A DNA stretch of 64,000 nt from Pseudomonadales bacterium. Lineage in GTDB: Bacteria; Pseudomonadota; Gammaproteobacteria; Pseudomonadales; UBA5518. A program made the translations under genes and the position numbers. Position 1 is the first letter of the stretch. Every line of letters begins with the position of its first letter. The DNA lies in the NCBI GenBank assembly GCA_024234165.1, contig JACKOP010000003.1, positions 1 through 64,000 on the forward strand. The letters are read 5' to 3'. The notes beneath the pieces are model-generated. The model was not told where the DNA came from, searched no databases, and saw only the letters and a list, made by a program, of their open reading frames with translations. Below, piece by piece: positions 1 through 7,922 of the stretch.

Positions 1-2
1 GG

Positions 3-50
3 CTGACCGACCTGATCACCCGGTGGAGCCTCTACGTCGAGCCGGATTAA
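3..50 (+). CDS. C-terminal end of an unidentified protein (partial)
   Basis: An open frame enters from the left edge and ends at a TAA at 48-50. It leaves only 15 residues, ending in WSLYVEPD. The reading runs in the same direction as the rhomboid-like gene that begins 8 bases later. The fragment is too short to assign to a family, and it is reported only because the frame is open up to the window edge. Confidence 0.35.
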   Translation: MTDLITRWSLYVEPD

Positions 51-57
51 CGCCCCG

Positions 58-654
58 GTGGCACGAGAGTGGCACAAGCCACCCGCGCTCGATGGCAGTC
101 TGAGTTTATTGTGCTGTCGACCTGCTGTGGGTAGCCATTGGTTTCGGATTCGAGTCGTTGCAGTGCTATCGCAAGCATTCGTTGTTGCAGCTGCAACAAT
201 TATGGGCTCATCGCCAGTTCTCCACGCCGGTCCAGCGCACCTAGCGACCAACGTGTTCGCGCTGGGCATGTTCGGCCCGCGTGTCGTTCGTGCGCTCGGC
301 TGGTGGAAGTTCTCGTTTCTATTCCTGCTCGCCGGGATACTGACCAACTGTGCGTCAGCTGCATTGATGGCGCGCCCCGTCATCGGCGCCAGCGGCGCCG
401 TGGCGGCCGTCATGGCCGCGCACTTGGCACTGTTTCCGCGCTCGATCTACGCACCGTTCATCGCTCTGTGGGTCGCACTTCAAGTCGTGTTCGCCAGCAT
501 TGCGCTGGACTTCGGTGGGGTGGCATGGCCGGCGCACGTCCTGGGCGCGGTGATTGGTGCCGGTTTCGTTTTCCCGGCGCGGCCAGCACCGACCCGCCGC
601 CGCAACTGTTGTTGCGCCTGCGACAATTTCGTTGCGCCTCGCGAAATTCCATAG
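58..654 (+). CDS. Rhomboid-family intramembrane serine protease-like protein, unusual N-terminus
   Basis: Membrane protein of 198 residues with rhomboid hallmarks. There is an HxxxN motif (HLATN, N65), the catalytic serine loop GASG (S112) and a helix with AHxxGxxxG carrying the catalytic histidine (H160). These would form the Ser-His dyad that cleaves transmembrane segments of substrates within the membrane. Several hydrophobic helices lie between residues 40 and 175. The N-terminal 45 residues do not look like the first rhomboid helix, and no convincing ribosome-binding site precedes the GTG at 58. The first helix may therefore be decayed, or the true start may be elsewhere (for example ATG 208). 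The C-terminus is Cys/Arg-rich and is encoded by imperfect repeats. Activity is uncertain. Confidence 0.6.
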   Translation: MAREWHKPPALDGSLSLLCCRPAVGSHWFRIRVVAVLSQAFVVAAATIMGSSPVLHAGPAHLATNVFALGMFGPRVVRALGWWKFSFLFLLAGILTNCASAALMARPVIGASGAVAAVMAAHLALFPRSIYAPFIALWVALQVVFASIALDFGGVAWPAHVLGAVIGAGFVFPARPAPTRRRNCCCACDNFVAPREIP

Positions 655-694
655 CCCCCGATTTATCGCGCGTAGGCCGCCGATTTATCGCGCG
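611..694. repeat. Short degenerate direct repeats at the rhomboid/CBS gene junction
   Basis: Two imperfect 20-base units (611-630, 631-650) code the tail of the rhomboid-like protein. They are followed by two exact 15-base copies of CCGATTTATCGCGCG at 658-672 and 680-694, spaced 22 bases apart. The second pair fills the gap between the converging rhomboid and CBS genes and runs up to the CBS stop codon. No function is known; it may be a scar of rearrangement. Confidence 0.5.
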
Positions 695-697
695 CGC

Positions 698-949
698 TTA
701 CAGGTTGCGCGTCGTCATGAACTCGGCAACGCTGCCCACGCCCGAATCGTTGTAGGTTGCGCTGAACACCCCGCGCAGGCAGTCCATCTCGGAAAGCACG
801 CCAATCAGGCGGTCGTCGGCGTCCACCACGCACAGACCGGAAATCCTGTGTGTGACGATCAGGTCGACCGCATCGAACAGATTCGCATCCGGACGGATCT
901 TGATCGGGTGCTGCACTACGTAGCGGCTCAGGTCGATGTTTTTGAGCAT
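698..949 (-). CDS. Truncated CBS-domain protein
   Basis: An 83-residue protein containing one CBS motif (strand-helix-strand-strand-helix, with ISGLCVVD and RLIGVLSEMD). CBS motifs normally pair into an adenosyl-nucleotide-binding Bateman module. Stand-alone relatives with this N-terminus are, as far as I recall, about 140 residues long with two CBS motifs. Here a TAA follows directly after VAEFMTTRNL, where the second motif should begin, so half the module is missing. The start ATG at 947-949 was chosen because GGGAG lies about 10 bases upstream. The gene is divergent from the NYN-domain gene. It might work as a homodimer of single CBS motifs, or be decaying. Confidence 0.75.
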   Translation of the reverse strand: MLKNIDLSRYVVQHPIKIRPDANLFDAVDLIVTHRISGLCVVDADDRLIGVLSEMDCLRGVFSATYNDSGVGSVAEFMTTRNL

Positions 950-1032
950 GGTGGTGTCTCCCGCTGGCTCCTGCCCGTAATATACCCGCAAGCCTCCCGG
1001 CTGCAAGGCAGACACACGACCGGAGACCAAGC

Positions 1033-1857
1033 GTGAGCGATCGCCCGAACACACGCAACATGGCGCTTTTCTGCGACTTCGAGAACGTTGCACTCGGCGT
1101 GCGTGATGCCCGCTACTCCGCATTCGACATCCGCAAAGTGCTCGAACGGCTGCTGCTGAAAGGCAATATCGTGGTCAAGAAGGCGTACTGCGACTGGGAC
1201 CGCTACAAGGAATTCAAGAAGGCGATGCACGAAGCCGCCTTCGAACTGATCGAGATTCCGCATGTTCGGCAATCGGGCAAGAACTCTGCCGATATCCGCA
1301 TGGTCGTTGATGCACTCGACCTCTGTTACACGAAATCACACGTCGACATGTTCGTGATCATCAGCGGCGATTCGGATTTCTCGCCGCTGGTCGCAAAGCT
1401 GCGCGAGAACAACAAGACCGTGATCGGCGTCGGCGTGAAGAACTCGAGCTCGGACCTGCTGATATCGGGCTGCGACGAATTCATCTACTACGACGACCTG
1501 GTGCGCGAGCCCGAGGCAAAGCAGAAGCGCCGCGCACGTCCTGCAGCGAAAAAGAGCACTGCCGTGCCGAAGGAGCAGGAGACGCCTCCCGTCGACGCAA
1601 AGCGCCAGGAAGCCTTCGATCTGGTGCTGGCGACCATCGAGGACCTGTTCGAGGAACGCGGGCAGGAAGACAAGGTGTGGGCATCGATGGTCAAGCAGAC
1701 GCTGAAGCGCCGTCATCCGGGCTTCAACGAGCGCTACCACGGATTCCGTACCTTCGCGCAACTGCTCGAAGAGGCGCAGGCGCGCAAGCTGCTGGAACTC
1801 GAGCCCGACGAGAAATCAGGCAACTATATCATCCGCAGCCTCGCCCACGACGACTGA
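1033..1857 (+). CDS. NYN-domain protein with C-terminal OST-HTH/LOTUS-like domain
   Basis: A 274-residue protein. Residues 8-160 form a NYN (PIN-like, LabA/DUF88) nuclease fold with the acidic residues of the family: CDFEN (D15, N18), a central NSADIRMVVDA segment and ISGDSDFSPLV. These would bind a metal and cleave RNA. A basic, low-complexity linker (about 165-195) joins a C-terminal domain of about 75 residues resembling OST-HTH/LOTUS domains, which are thought to bind RNA. Translation starts at GTG 1033. The gene is divergent from the CBS gene, with an 83-base shared promoter region. Family assignment is confident; the RNA target is unknown. Confidence 0.85.
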   Translation: MSDRPNTRNMALFCDFENVALGVRDARYSAFDIRKVLERLLLKGNIVVKKAYCDWDRYKEFKKAMHEAAFELIEIPHVRQSGKNSADIRMVVDALDLCYTKSHVDMFVIISGDSDFSPLVAKLRENNKTVIGVGVKNSSSDLLISGCDEFIYYDDLVREPEAKQKRRARPAAKKSTAVPKEQETPPVDAKRQEAFDLVLATIEDLFEERGQEDKVWASMVKQTLKRRHPGFNERYHGFRTFAQLLEEAQARKLLELEPDEKSGNYIIRSLAHDD

Positions 1858-1922
1858 TGCCACGACCTCCCGGAACTGTACACAGCACTCGCGACAATAC
1901 CGCGTACGAGTGCCTGCCGGGC

Positions 1923-2153
1923 TCACTTGCGCCAATAGTCGTTGGCGGCAGCCACCGTCTGGAAATTGATCGCGATGACCTGCGATGCCGCGGTCAGCCC
2001 ATCGGCATCGTTGGCGTACACCGGGCGAAGCTTGTGCAGAACCTCCGCATCCGGTTGCGTGTACTTGACGCCGCGGCGGCTCAGCGTGATCGCAAGCTCG
2101 AAGCCTTGCTGCGGCGTGTCGGTGAGAAGCGTCGTAAGCCAGGTGTCTGCCAT
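1923..2153 (-). CDS. Hexameric tyrosine-coordinated heme protein (HTHP)
   Basis: A 76-residue protein matching the HTHP family, first characterised from a marine alphaproteobacterium. That protein is a small hexamer with one heme per subunit held by a tyrosine, and it shows peroxidase/catalase-type activity in vitro. Conserved features are TPQQGFELA, KYTQPDAEV, KLRPVYANDAD and the ending HFQT-like/AAANDYWRK. Y46 is the likely heme ligand by position (inference). The ATG at 2151-2153 is preceded by AGAGG at good spacing; a longer upstream reading has no support. It neighbours a redox/peroxide gene cluster, which fits a peroxide role. Confidence 0.85.
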   Translation of the reverse strand: MADTWLTTLLTDTPQQGFELAITLSRRGVKYTQPDAEVLHKLRPVYANDADGLTAASQVIAINFQTVAAANDYWRK

Positions 2154-2316
2154 GACCGGATCCTCTTGCAAATTGAAAGCACAGCGCGCGGCAACGAATC
2201 GATGCAGCCATCCGCTCGGCGTTCTGGACAACGCCCGTCAACCGCTTGTCCAAACTACTGCAGCAAAGCCATCGAGGCAACGACGGCTGTTCGCCATTTG
2301 TCCCGCTTCAGAGGCT

Positions 2317-2413
2317 GCCGTAAATGGATCCCTGCGGGCTCGAACGCCGCGTCCCCGCAGCACACGCCCCCAATGCGAAGGCGTTGCCACGCGCGTGATG
2401 ATGTTTTGCGATA
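2317..2413. repeat. Dispersed intergenic repeat, copy 1 (degenerate)
   Basis: About 100 bases, beginning GCCGTAAATGGATCCCTGC and ending with GTTTTGCG. It aligns along its length to the reverse complement of 61853-61947, sharing the GCCGTAAAT start, ATCCCTGC, GGCTCGA, the cACACGCCCCC block and the TTTTGCG end. The internal hairpin that is perfect in the 61.9 kb copy is degraded here. It lies in an intergenic region with no transposase. Confidence 0.65.
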
Positions 2414-2575
2414 GCCGCTTCAGCCCGTCACCGGCAATGCCGGCTCGCAGCCGGTTGCTGTCTCGCAGGCAGACCGCTCCGCATCGGATCTGCGATGCCG
2501 TCAGCCGGAAGCACGGGAAGAACAGAACCCCGCCCCGAGTTGAATATTGCAAGCCTTGATAATTCAGACTAACAT

Positions 2576-2599
2576 GGTCTGAGTTAATAGATTTGACGG
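2576..2599 (+). promoter_or_regulatory. Candidate regulatory element shared with the Rrf2 promoter
   Basis: This 24-base stretch, with core GAGTTAATAGATTTGACGG, lies about 60 bases before the thioredoxin-like gene. It closely resembles 6286-6309 read on the minus strand, with core GGGTTATAGATTAAGACGG, just before the Rrf2 regulator gene. The TAATAGAT/TATAGAT part could be a -10 hexamer. The shared sequence suggests both transcription units answer to the same regulator, most simply Rrf2 itself. This is inference. Confidence 0.45.
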
Positions 2600-2660
2600 C
2601 CATAGCTTGGCTTTTGCTGCCCATTTAGGTGTCGCATAAGCAATAGCAAGAGGAGCGGTC

Positions 2661-3602
2661 ATGCGCACATATCTCAAGCGAATCATGCTGGGCTTCGTGA
2701 CCCTTTTCATGGCAGTCAGTAGTGCGCAGGCCAGCAACCTGCCCGAGCAACTGCTGCGCGAACCGATTCCTCTGGTGACCGGCAAACCGGTCAGCTTGGC
2801 GGATTTCAAAGGCAAAAAGCCGGTTTATTTGAAATTCTGGGCGACCTGGTGTCAGCCTTGCCGCCAGCAAATGCCTCACTTCGAGCATGTACAACAAACC
2901 TACGGTGATGAAATCCAGGTGATTGCCGTCAACGTCGGCATCAACGACGACATCAGCAGCATTAACGAAGCCGTCAAGGAATTTGGCCTGACCATGCCCA
3001 TGGCACTGGATGCCAGTGGCGACCTGGCCCAGGCCTTCCGCCTGATTGGCACGCCCTACCATCTGGTGTTCGACAAGGATATGAACCTGATCCACCGAGG
3101 CCATGAAGCAGACTCCGTACTCGACAGCTCCCTGGCACTGGTAGCACAAAGACAGCAGGCCGAGATTCTGGACTCCGACGTACTGGTAGAAAAGGCGGCG
3201 GATATCCCGCTCGACCTGAACGACGGCAAGATCCACGCACTATTGTTCACCGCCACCTGGTGTGATTGGTACTGGGCAGAAACCCGCCCCGAAGCGGCAC
3301 AAAGCTGCGTACAAGCACAAAAGGCCGTCAATCAGCTGGTTGAAGAGCATAAGGATATTGCCTGGCAGGGCGTCATCAACCGCTTGTGGACCGGTGACGA
3401 GGATCTGGCGGAGTACCTGGGCAAGTTTGCGGTGAAGCACCCCGCAGCCATCGACAAGAGCAACCGGCTGTTCCATCAGTTTGCGGTGCACCAGCTGCCC
3501 GAGCTGATCCTGGTCAAAGACGGCAAGACAGTTGAACGCATCTCTGATTTTTCTGTTGCGGACCCCATCCGCAAGCAACTGCAGGGCATCCAAGCCAGAT
3601 AA
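2661..3602 (+). CDS. Exported TlpA/thioredoxin-like protein with two thioredoxin folds
   Basis: A 313-residue protein with a Sec signal peptide (residues 1-24, ending AQA). It has an N-terminal TlpA-type thioredoxin domain with active site WCQPC (C64, C67) and the cis-proline region GTPYH near residue 131. A second thioredoxin-like region (about 190-310) has TWCDWYW, with only one cysteine (C201) where a CxxC would be, so it is probably not a dithiol oxidoreductase. The protein should act in the periplasm, reducing or isomerising thiols. Base composition is more AT-rich than the housekeeping genes, consistent with transfer. The AhpD-like gene follows in the same direction. Confidence 0.8.
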   Translation: MRTYLKRIMLGFVTLFMAVSSAQASNLPEQLLREPIPLVTGKPVSLADFKGKKPVYLKFWATWCQPCRQQMPHFEHVQQTYGDEIQVIAVNVGINDDISSINEAVKEFGLTMPMALDASGDLAQAFRLIGTPYHLVFDKDMNLIHRGHEADSVLDSSLALVAQRQQAEILDSDVLVEKAADIPLDLNDGKIHALLFTATWCDWYWAETRPEAAQSCVQAQKAVNQLVEEHKDIAWQGVINRLWTGDEDLAEYLGKFAVKHPAAIDKSNRLFHQFAVHQLPELILVKDGKTVERISDFSVADPIRKQLQGIQAR

Positions 3603-3702
3603 TGCGATGGATACGGGCGCCTTGCTGCAAGGCATCCGTGCTGTTTACGGCCTGCAGGACTGAAGGCAGAGTAGTTCACCTCAATTGAACATCGGAGATC
3701 AC

Positions 3703-4155
3703 ATGACCGAAAGAGTCAATCTTGGCAAGTCAGCACCTGCGTTGTATCAGGCAGTCGTCGAGCTTGACCGGCTGGCTTCTGCAGCGCTGGATCGCGCAGG
3801 TATTGCCGCCGGTTTGTCACATCTGTTGCGCCTGCGGGCATCCCAAATCAACCAGTGCGCTTTCTGTATCAGACTGCATACCCGTGATGCACTTGCCAGC
3901 GGTGAAACCGCTGACCGTGTAGCGGTATTGCCTGCATGGAAAGAGACCGGTTATTTCAGTGCCAAAGAACGTGCCGCACTGGAGCTGGTCGAGCGGATTA
4001 CACTGATTGCCGACAAACAGCTACCCGATGCAATCTACCAGCAGGCTGCAACAGAGCTTTCCAAGGAAGAGATATCAGCTGTCGAATGGCTTGCCGTGAT
4101 TATCAATGCATGGAATCGCATTGCCATTGCAAGCCATTACTCGGTTAGGGCATAG
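3703..4155 (+). CDS. Carboxymuconolactone decarboxylase/AhpD-family protein
   Basis: A 150-residue protein with the AhpD-type redox motif CAFCIRLHT (C52, C55, H59), which in AhpD relays electrons to peroxiredoxin. ATG 3703 was chosen because CGGAGA precedes it; an in-frame TTG at 3685 is poorer. It is probably co-transcribed with the upstream thioredoxin-like gene (100-base gap). Together with the cupin, epimerase, Rrf2 and catalase genes it forms a peroxide/redox-stress block. The exact electron donor is unknown. Confidence 0.85.
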   Translation: MTERVNLGKSAPALYQAVVELDRLASAALDRAGIAAGLSHLLRLRASQINQCAFCIRLHTRDALASGETADRVAVLPAWKETGYFSAKERAALELVERITLIADKQLPDAIYQQAATELSKEEISAVEWLAVIINAWNRIAIASHYSVRA

Positions 4156-4368
4156 CTGTAATCGAGGGTGGCCGATATGGAGCGACATACCGGCGTGAAA
4201 GGCCTGTTCGGTTGAATCAGAGATCTCGATAAAAACAAGCCATCAGCGTTCCCGCCCTTCGCGCTGTTTCGCCTTTTCCTTCTCGGCGTTCAACTCCGCT
4301 TGCAGCACTGAGCTTGCCGGATGCATGGCGGCGCTTCAAACCGGGACAACAGCGCATTTTTTGCGGCC

Positions 4369-4788
4369 TTATTTCATGGGCTTAACCAGCTCCTTGTCAT
4401 CGGTATCGACAACAAACACGGCCAGCAGCTTGGCCGGTTCGGTTTTACTTACGTTGCGGCTGACGGAATGCAGGGCACCAGGACGCTCGGACCAGCTATC
4501 ACCTGCGTGGTAAACGCGGGTTTCTTCGTCATCCACCTTGGATTCGATAGCCCCTGAAACCACATAGGCATAGATGAACGCCGAGTTCGCGTGGGTGTGT
4601 GGAGAGCCTTCCTGACCAGGAGCAAACTCAACCTCTACGGCAATCAGCGACTTGCCCGGAATATTGGGGATGTCAGCGGAAAAATTGGGTATCACTGTGC
4701 CTGCATTAAATTCATGTGCCGCCACATTGACAGCAACGGGCAGAATGAGGGCTGCAGCTGCAGCAGCAATCAGGCTTTTGATTTTCAT
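4369..4788 (-). CDS. Exported single-domain cupin protein
   Basis: A 139-residue protein with a signal peptide (about 1-24, ending VAAHE) and one cupin beta-barrel. Motif 1 is GSPHTHANSAFIYAYVVSG, with metal-ligand histidines, and a motif-2 region includes GDSWSERPGALHSVSRN. It probably binds a metal in the periplasm; the substrate is unknown. ATG 4788 has GAGG 7 bases upstream. It is last in the probable operon Rrf2-epimerase-cupin. The 213 bases between it and the converging AhpD-like gene hold no convincing gene. Confidence 0.8.
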   Translation of the reverse strand: MKIKSLIAAAAAALILPVAVNVAAHEFNAGTVIPNFSADIPNIPGKSLIAVEVEFAPGQEGSPHTHANSAFIYAYVVSGAIESKVDDEETRVYHAGDSWSERPGALHSVSRNVSKTEPAKLLAVFVVDTDDKELVKPMK

Positions 4789-4895
4789 GAAACACCTCAA
4801 AATTACTAGTGTAGTGCTGTCCCGACAAGCCAACAGAACCAGAAGATAGACCTTGCTGACTTGCCTGTTGAAAAAATTGGCTGTGATGGCTGGCC

Positions 4896-5627
4896 TTAGC
4901 GGGATACAGGCTCCCAGCCCAGTTGCTGTCGTGCCTTTTTGATACTGACGGTCCCGTCATCATCAGCACAGTTGTAAATGCCGGTTTCACCTTTGGTAAC
5001 TGCCAGCTCGGCAGCTCTGGCAGCAGCAGCCACATGCACTGAACACGGTGCAATGGCAGCATCAAAGCCGGTTCCTTCACCGTACAGCAAGCCGTAGCGC
5101 AGCACCAGACCTTCCAGTGGCGCTTCAACTACCTGTCGCTCCAGGCTGCGCACTGCGTCTGCAGTTTCGCCAAACTGCGGGTGGCTGGAGGGCACCAGGG
5201 GGGCATCCTCCAGATGCGGCTGCTCGCTCTGGTCGTAAACAAAGGCAATACTCTGCGCGATCATGCGCTTGGCTCCGCCTGCAACTGCCGCGGCTACCAG
5301 ATTGCGTGTTCCTTCATCGCGCAAACGAGCGTTGCGTGCCAAGGCCGCTTCCATCTGACTCTCGTCCAACCCCAGCGGCAAGTCGGTCAGTTGGTGGATC
5401 ACCACGTCGGGTTTGAACCCGCTGACGATATCGCGCAGCTTGTCCGCATCAAAAACGTCTGCCACTACGCCGTCAATGCCCAGCTCTTGCAGCATAGGCA
5501 GCTTGGCGGCGGAACGGGTCGTGCCCAATACGGTCCAGCCGTGGGCTCGCAACATGGGAGCCAGCAGGCGTCCGATGGCGCCGGACGCCCCGGCCAGAAA
5601 AATCCGTTTGCTGTTATGTTCAGTCAT
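4896..5627 (-). CDS. NAD(P)-dependent epimerase/dehydratase-like protein
   Basis: A 243-residue Rossmann protein. The dinucleotide-binding glycine motif is GASGAIGR (residues 13-20), D56/VFDAD marks the second nucleotide-binding region, and there is a HQLTDLP segment. The extended-SDR YxxxK catalytic pair is not obvious: a tyrosine occurs in FVYDQSEQ without a lysine at +4. It may act as an atypical SDR or a nucleotide-sensing member. It sits 48 bases after the Rrf2 gene in the same direction, so it is probably co-transcribed and Rrf2-controlled. The substrate is unknown. Confidence 0.75.
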   Translation of the reverse strand: MTEHNSKRIFLAGASGAIGRLLAPMLRAHGWTVLGTTRSAAKLPMLQELGIDGVVADVFDADKLRDIVSGFKPDVVIHQLTDLPLGLDESQMEAALARNARLRDEGTRNLVAAAVAGGAKRMIAQSIAFVYDQSEQPHLEDAPLVPSSHPQFGETADAVRSLERQVVEAPLEGLVLRYGLLYGEGTGFDAAIAPCSVHVAAAARAAELAVTKGETGIYNCADDDGTVSIKKARQQLGWEPVSR

Positions 5628-5675
5628 GCCGTTGTTCTTCAGGTAAATGTTTTGAAGCTTCGGCCAGGGCGGGTA

Positions 5676-6275
5676 TCAGCCGTTAGCGGCCGCTTTTCGT
5701 CCCTTGCCATGTCCACCTTTAGCCCGCCTCCTGGCCAGCTGGCTTTGCATGGCATCCAGCCGCGCAGATTCACGCGACTGCTGTCGACCGGCAAACCAAA
5801 CCTGCGCCTCGTTGCCGAAAGTTTCCGGCATACCCTTTTTGGCCATGCCGGTGACCAGCGAGGCCAGGCTGGTTTTGGCCAACTCGGCACGCATGGCCTT
5901 TTCCGCCCTGAGCATGACCGCGTGAATTCCACAGACTCCGCTGCATGCCCATTCCGGTTGTCCGTCTTCGAACAACGCGCAGTCGCCACGAATTTCCTTG
6001 CAATCGAATAACGGATTGTTGCCTTCAATGGCATCCGTCACCTCCAGCACGCTGATCTTCTCCGGGCTGCGCGACAGCCGGTAGCCGCCCCGGATGCCTT
6101 CGCTGGACGTGACAACACCGGCCTTTGTCAAACGGGAAAAAATTTTTGCCACGTAGCTGGGGGAAACCCCTTGGATGTCGGCCAGGTCACGGCTGCTGGG
6201 CTGCTGGTCGCCGGATTCAGCCAGCCAGAGCAAGCAGTGCAGGGCGTATTCCACGCCGGTTCCGATATGCGGCAT
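5676..6275 (-). CDS. Rrf2-family transcriptional regulator with cysteine cluster
   Basis: A 199-residue protein. The N-terminal winged helix (residues 1-75) has the Rrf2 hallmarks GVSPSYVAKIFSRLTKAG and GIRGGYRL. Four cysteines follow (C92, C99, C111, C115), a number and spacing different from the classic three-cysteine iron-sulfur ligand set of IscR. They could hold an Fe-S cluster or act as a thiol switch. The C-terminus is long, basic and Gln/Arg-rich. It is first gene of the unit with epimerase and cupin. A candidate operator lies directly upstream, and a similar sequence precedes the divergent thioredoxin-like unit, so auto- and cross-regulation are likely. Confidence 0.85.
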   Translation of the reverse strand: MPHIGTGVEYALHCLLWLAESGDQQPSSRDLADIQGVSPSYVAKIFSRLTKAGVVTSSEGIRGGYRLSRSPEKISVLEVTDAIEGNNPLFDCKEIRGDCALFEDGQPEWACSGVCGIHAVMLRAEKAMRAELAKTSLASLVTGMAKKGMPETFGNEAQVWFAGRQQSRESARLDAMQSQLARRRAKGGHGKGRKAAANG

Positions 6276-6285
6276 CGCTTATCAA

Positions 6286-6309
6286 CCGTCTTAATCTATA
6301 ACCCGGATC
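6286..6309 (-). promoter_or_regulatory. Candidate Rrf2 operator/promoter element
   Basis: Read on the minus strand, this element (core GGGTTATAGATTAAGACGG) ends about 10 bases before the Rrf2 start codon. It matches the element at 2576-2599 before the thioredoxin-like gene. TATAGAT could be the -10 box, so a regulator bound here would block RNA polymerase. No protein-binding data; inference from sequence sharing only. Confidence 0.45.
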
Positions 6310-6470
6310 TTAATGAGCCGAGTTAAATATGTCAAACCTGTTCAGAAATGCCCCGGGGCGGGGCTGAGTCACAGACGAGCTGCCTGGCCAACCCGATCGA
6401 GCACGGTGAATGGTATTGCCGCTGCCAGTCTCCTGCTCTTGAAGATACCCAGCATGACAGGTACTTGTAA

Positions 6471-7922
6471 TCAGTTCGCCGCCATGCCCAATGCGCGGGC
6501 AACACCCTCGCCATAGGCAGGATCACACTTGCTGCAGTTGGCGATATGGCGGCGCTTGATCGCTTCAGGTGCATCACCCATCGCACGGGCCGTGTTCTCG
6601 AACAGCAACTGCTGCTGTGCCGGCGTCATCAGACGAAACAGCGCGCGCGGCTGGGTGTAGTAATCGTCGTCATCCTCGCGGAAATTCCAGTGATCGGCAC
6701 TGCCGTCAATCTTCAGCGGTGGCTCGCGGAAGTCCGGCTGCTCCTGCCACTCTCCGTAGCTATTCGGCTCGTAGCCCGGCGTGCCGCCGAAGTTGCCATC
6801 CACGCGCATCAGACCATCCCGGTGATAGCTGTGTGCAGGGCAGCGAGCCGCATTGACCGGAATCATGCCGTGATTGACACCGAGCCGGTAACGCTGCGCA
6901 TCGCCATACGAAAACAGTCGGCCTTGCAGCATCTTGTCGGGCGAGAAGCCAATGCCCGGGACGACGTTGGCCGGATTGAAGGCTGCCTGCTCGACTTCGG
7001 CAAAATAGTTGTCCGGATTGCGATTCAGCTCCATGACACCCACTTCGATCAGCGGGTAGTCCTTGTGTGGCCATACCTTGCTCAGGTCGAAGGGATGGTA
7101 GGGCACCTTCTCCGCATCGGTTTCCGGCATCACCTGCACATACATCGTCCACTTCGGGAACTCGCCGCGTTCGATGGCTTCATACAGATCCTGCTGATGC
7201 GTCTCGCGGTTCTTGCCGACGGCCGCCTCGGCATCGGCATCGGTCATGTTCTTGATGCCCTGCTGGGTCCTGAAATGGAACTTGACCCAGTAGCGCTCGT
7301 TCCTGGCGTTGATGAAGCTGAAGGTATGCGAGCCGAAACCGTGCATGTGGCGGTAGCTGGCCGGGATGCCACGGTCGGACATGACGATGGTCACCTGGTG
7401 CAGCGCCTCCGGCAACAGTGTCCAGAAATCCCAGTTGTTCCTCGCGCTGCGCAGGTTGGTGCGCGGATCGCGCTTGACCGCGTGGTTCAGGTCGGGAAAT
7501 TTCAGCGGGTCACGCAGGAAGAATACCGGTGTATTGTTGCCGGCCAGATCCCAGTTCCCCTCCTCGGTATAGAACTTGATGGCGAAACCACGGATATCGC
7601 GCTCCGCATCCGCTGCACCGCGCTCACCCGCAACCGTCGAGAAGCGCACGAAGAGATCGGTTTTCCTGCCAATCTGGCCGAACAGCCTTGCGCGGGTGTA
7701 TTGCGTGATGTCTTGGGTGACCGTAAAGGTGCCGTAGGCCCCTGAGCCCTTGGCGTGCATGCGGCGCTCGGGGATCACCTCGCGATCGAAATGCGCGAGT
7801 TTTTCCAGAAACCAGACGTCCTGCAGCAACTGCGGGCCCCGCTTGCCGGCCGTCATCACGTTCTGGTTGTCGATGACCGGGCATCCGGCCACCGTGGTCA
7901 GTTTCTTGTCGTCATTGCTCAT
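6471..7922 (-). CDS. Catalase (heme-dependent, small-subunit clade)
   Basis: A 483-residue monofunctional heme catalase that splits hydrogen peroxide to water and oxygen. The catalytic histidine lies in PERRMHAKGSGAYG (H56), the partner asparagine in AGNNTPVFF, and the proximal heme tyrosine in RLFSYGDAQRYRLG. Length fits the small-subunit type. Three consecutive ATG codons occur; the last (7920-7922) has AGGAG at ideal distance, though 7925 or 7928 could also serve. It lies next to the Rrf2 redox module and is divergent from the NADPH-producing isocitrate dehydrogenase. Confidence 0.95.
   Translation of the reverse strand: MSNDDKKLTTVAGCPVIDNQNVMTAGKRGPQLLQDVWFLEKLAHFDREVIPERRMHAKGSGAYGTFTVTQDITQYTRARLFGQIGRKTDLFVRFSTVAGERGAADAERDIRGFAIKFYTEEGNWDLAGNNTPVFFLRDPLKFPDLNHAVKRDPRTNLRSARNNWDFWTLLPEALHQVTIVMSDRGIPASYRHMHGFGSHTFSFINARNERYWVKFHFRTQQGIKNMTDADAEAAVGKNRETHQQDLYEAIERGEFPKWTMYVQVMPETDAEKVPYHPFDLSKVWPHKDYPLIEVGVMELNRNPDNYFAEVEQAAFNPANVVPGIGFSPDKMLQGRLFSYGDAQRYRLGVNHGMIPVNAARCPAHSYHRDGLMRVDGNFGGTPGYEPNSYGEWQEQPDFREPPLKIDGSADHWNFREDDDDYYTQPRALFRLMTPAQQQLLFENTARAMGDAPEAIKRRHIANCSKCDPAYGEGVARALGMAAN

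Larger units (their letters stand above)
2154..2660. other. 507-base intergenic region with dispersed repeat and promoter element
   Basis: No convincing gene is present; open frames here have no recognisable product. The region holds a copy of a dispersed repeat (2317-2413) and, closer to the thioredoxin-like gene, an AT-rich stretch with the element at 2576-2599 that is also found before the Rrf2 gene. Base composition becomes visibly more AT-rich from about 2535 onward, marking the left edge of the inserted redox module. Confidence 0.6.

Noticed and set aside
2238..2624. A 128-codon minus-strand frame before the thioredoxin-like gene
   Set aside because: It crosses the dispersed repeat and the promoter element, with no ribosome-binding site and no recognisable sequence.
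4243..4326. A 27-codon charged minus-strand frame after the cupin gene
   Set aside because: Too short, no ribosome-binding site, no similarity noticed; left as intergenic.
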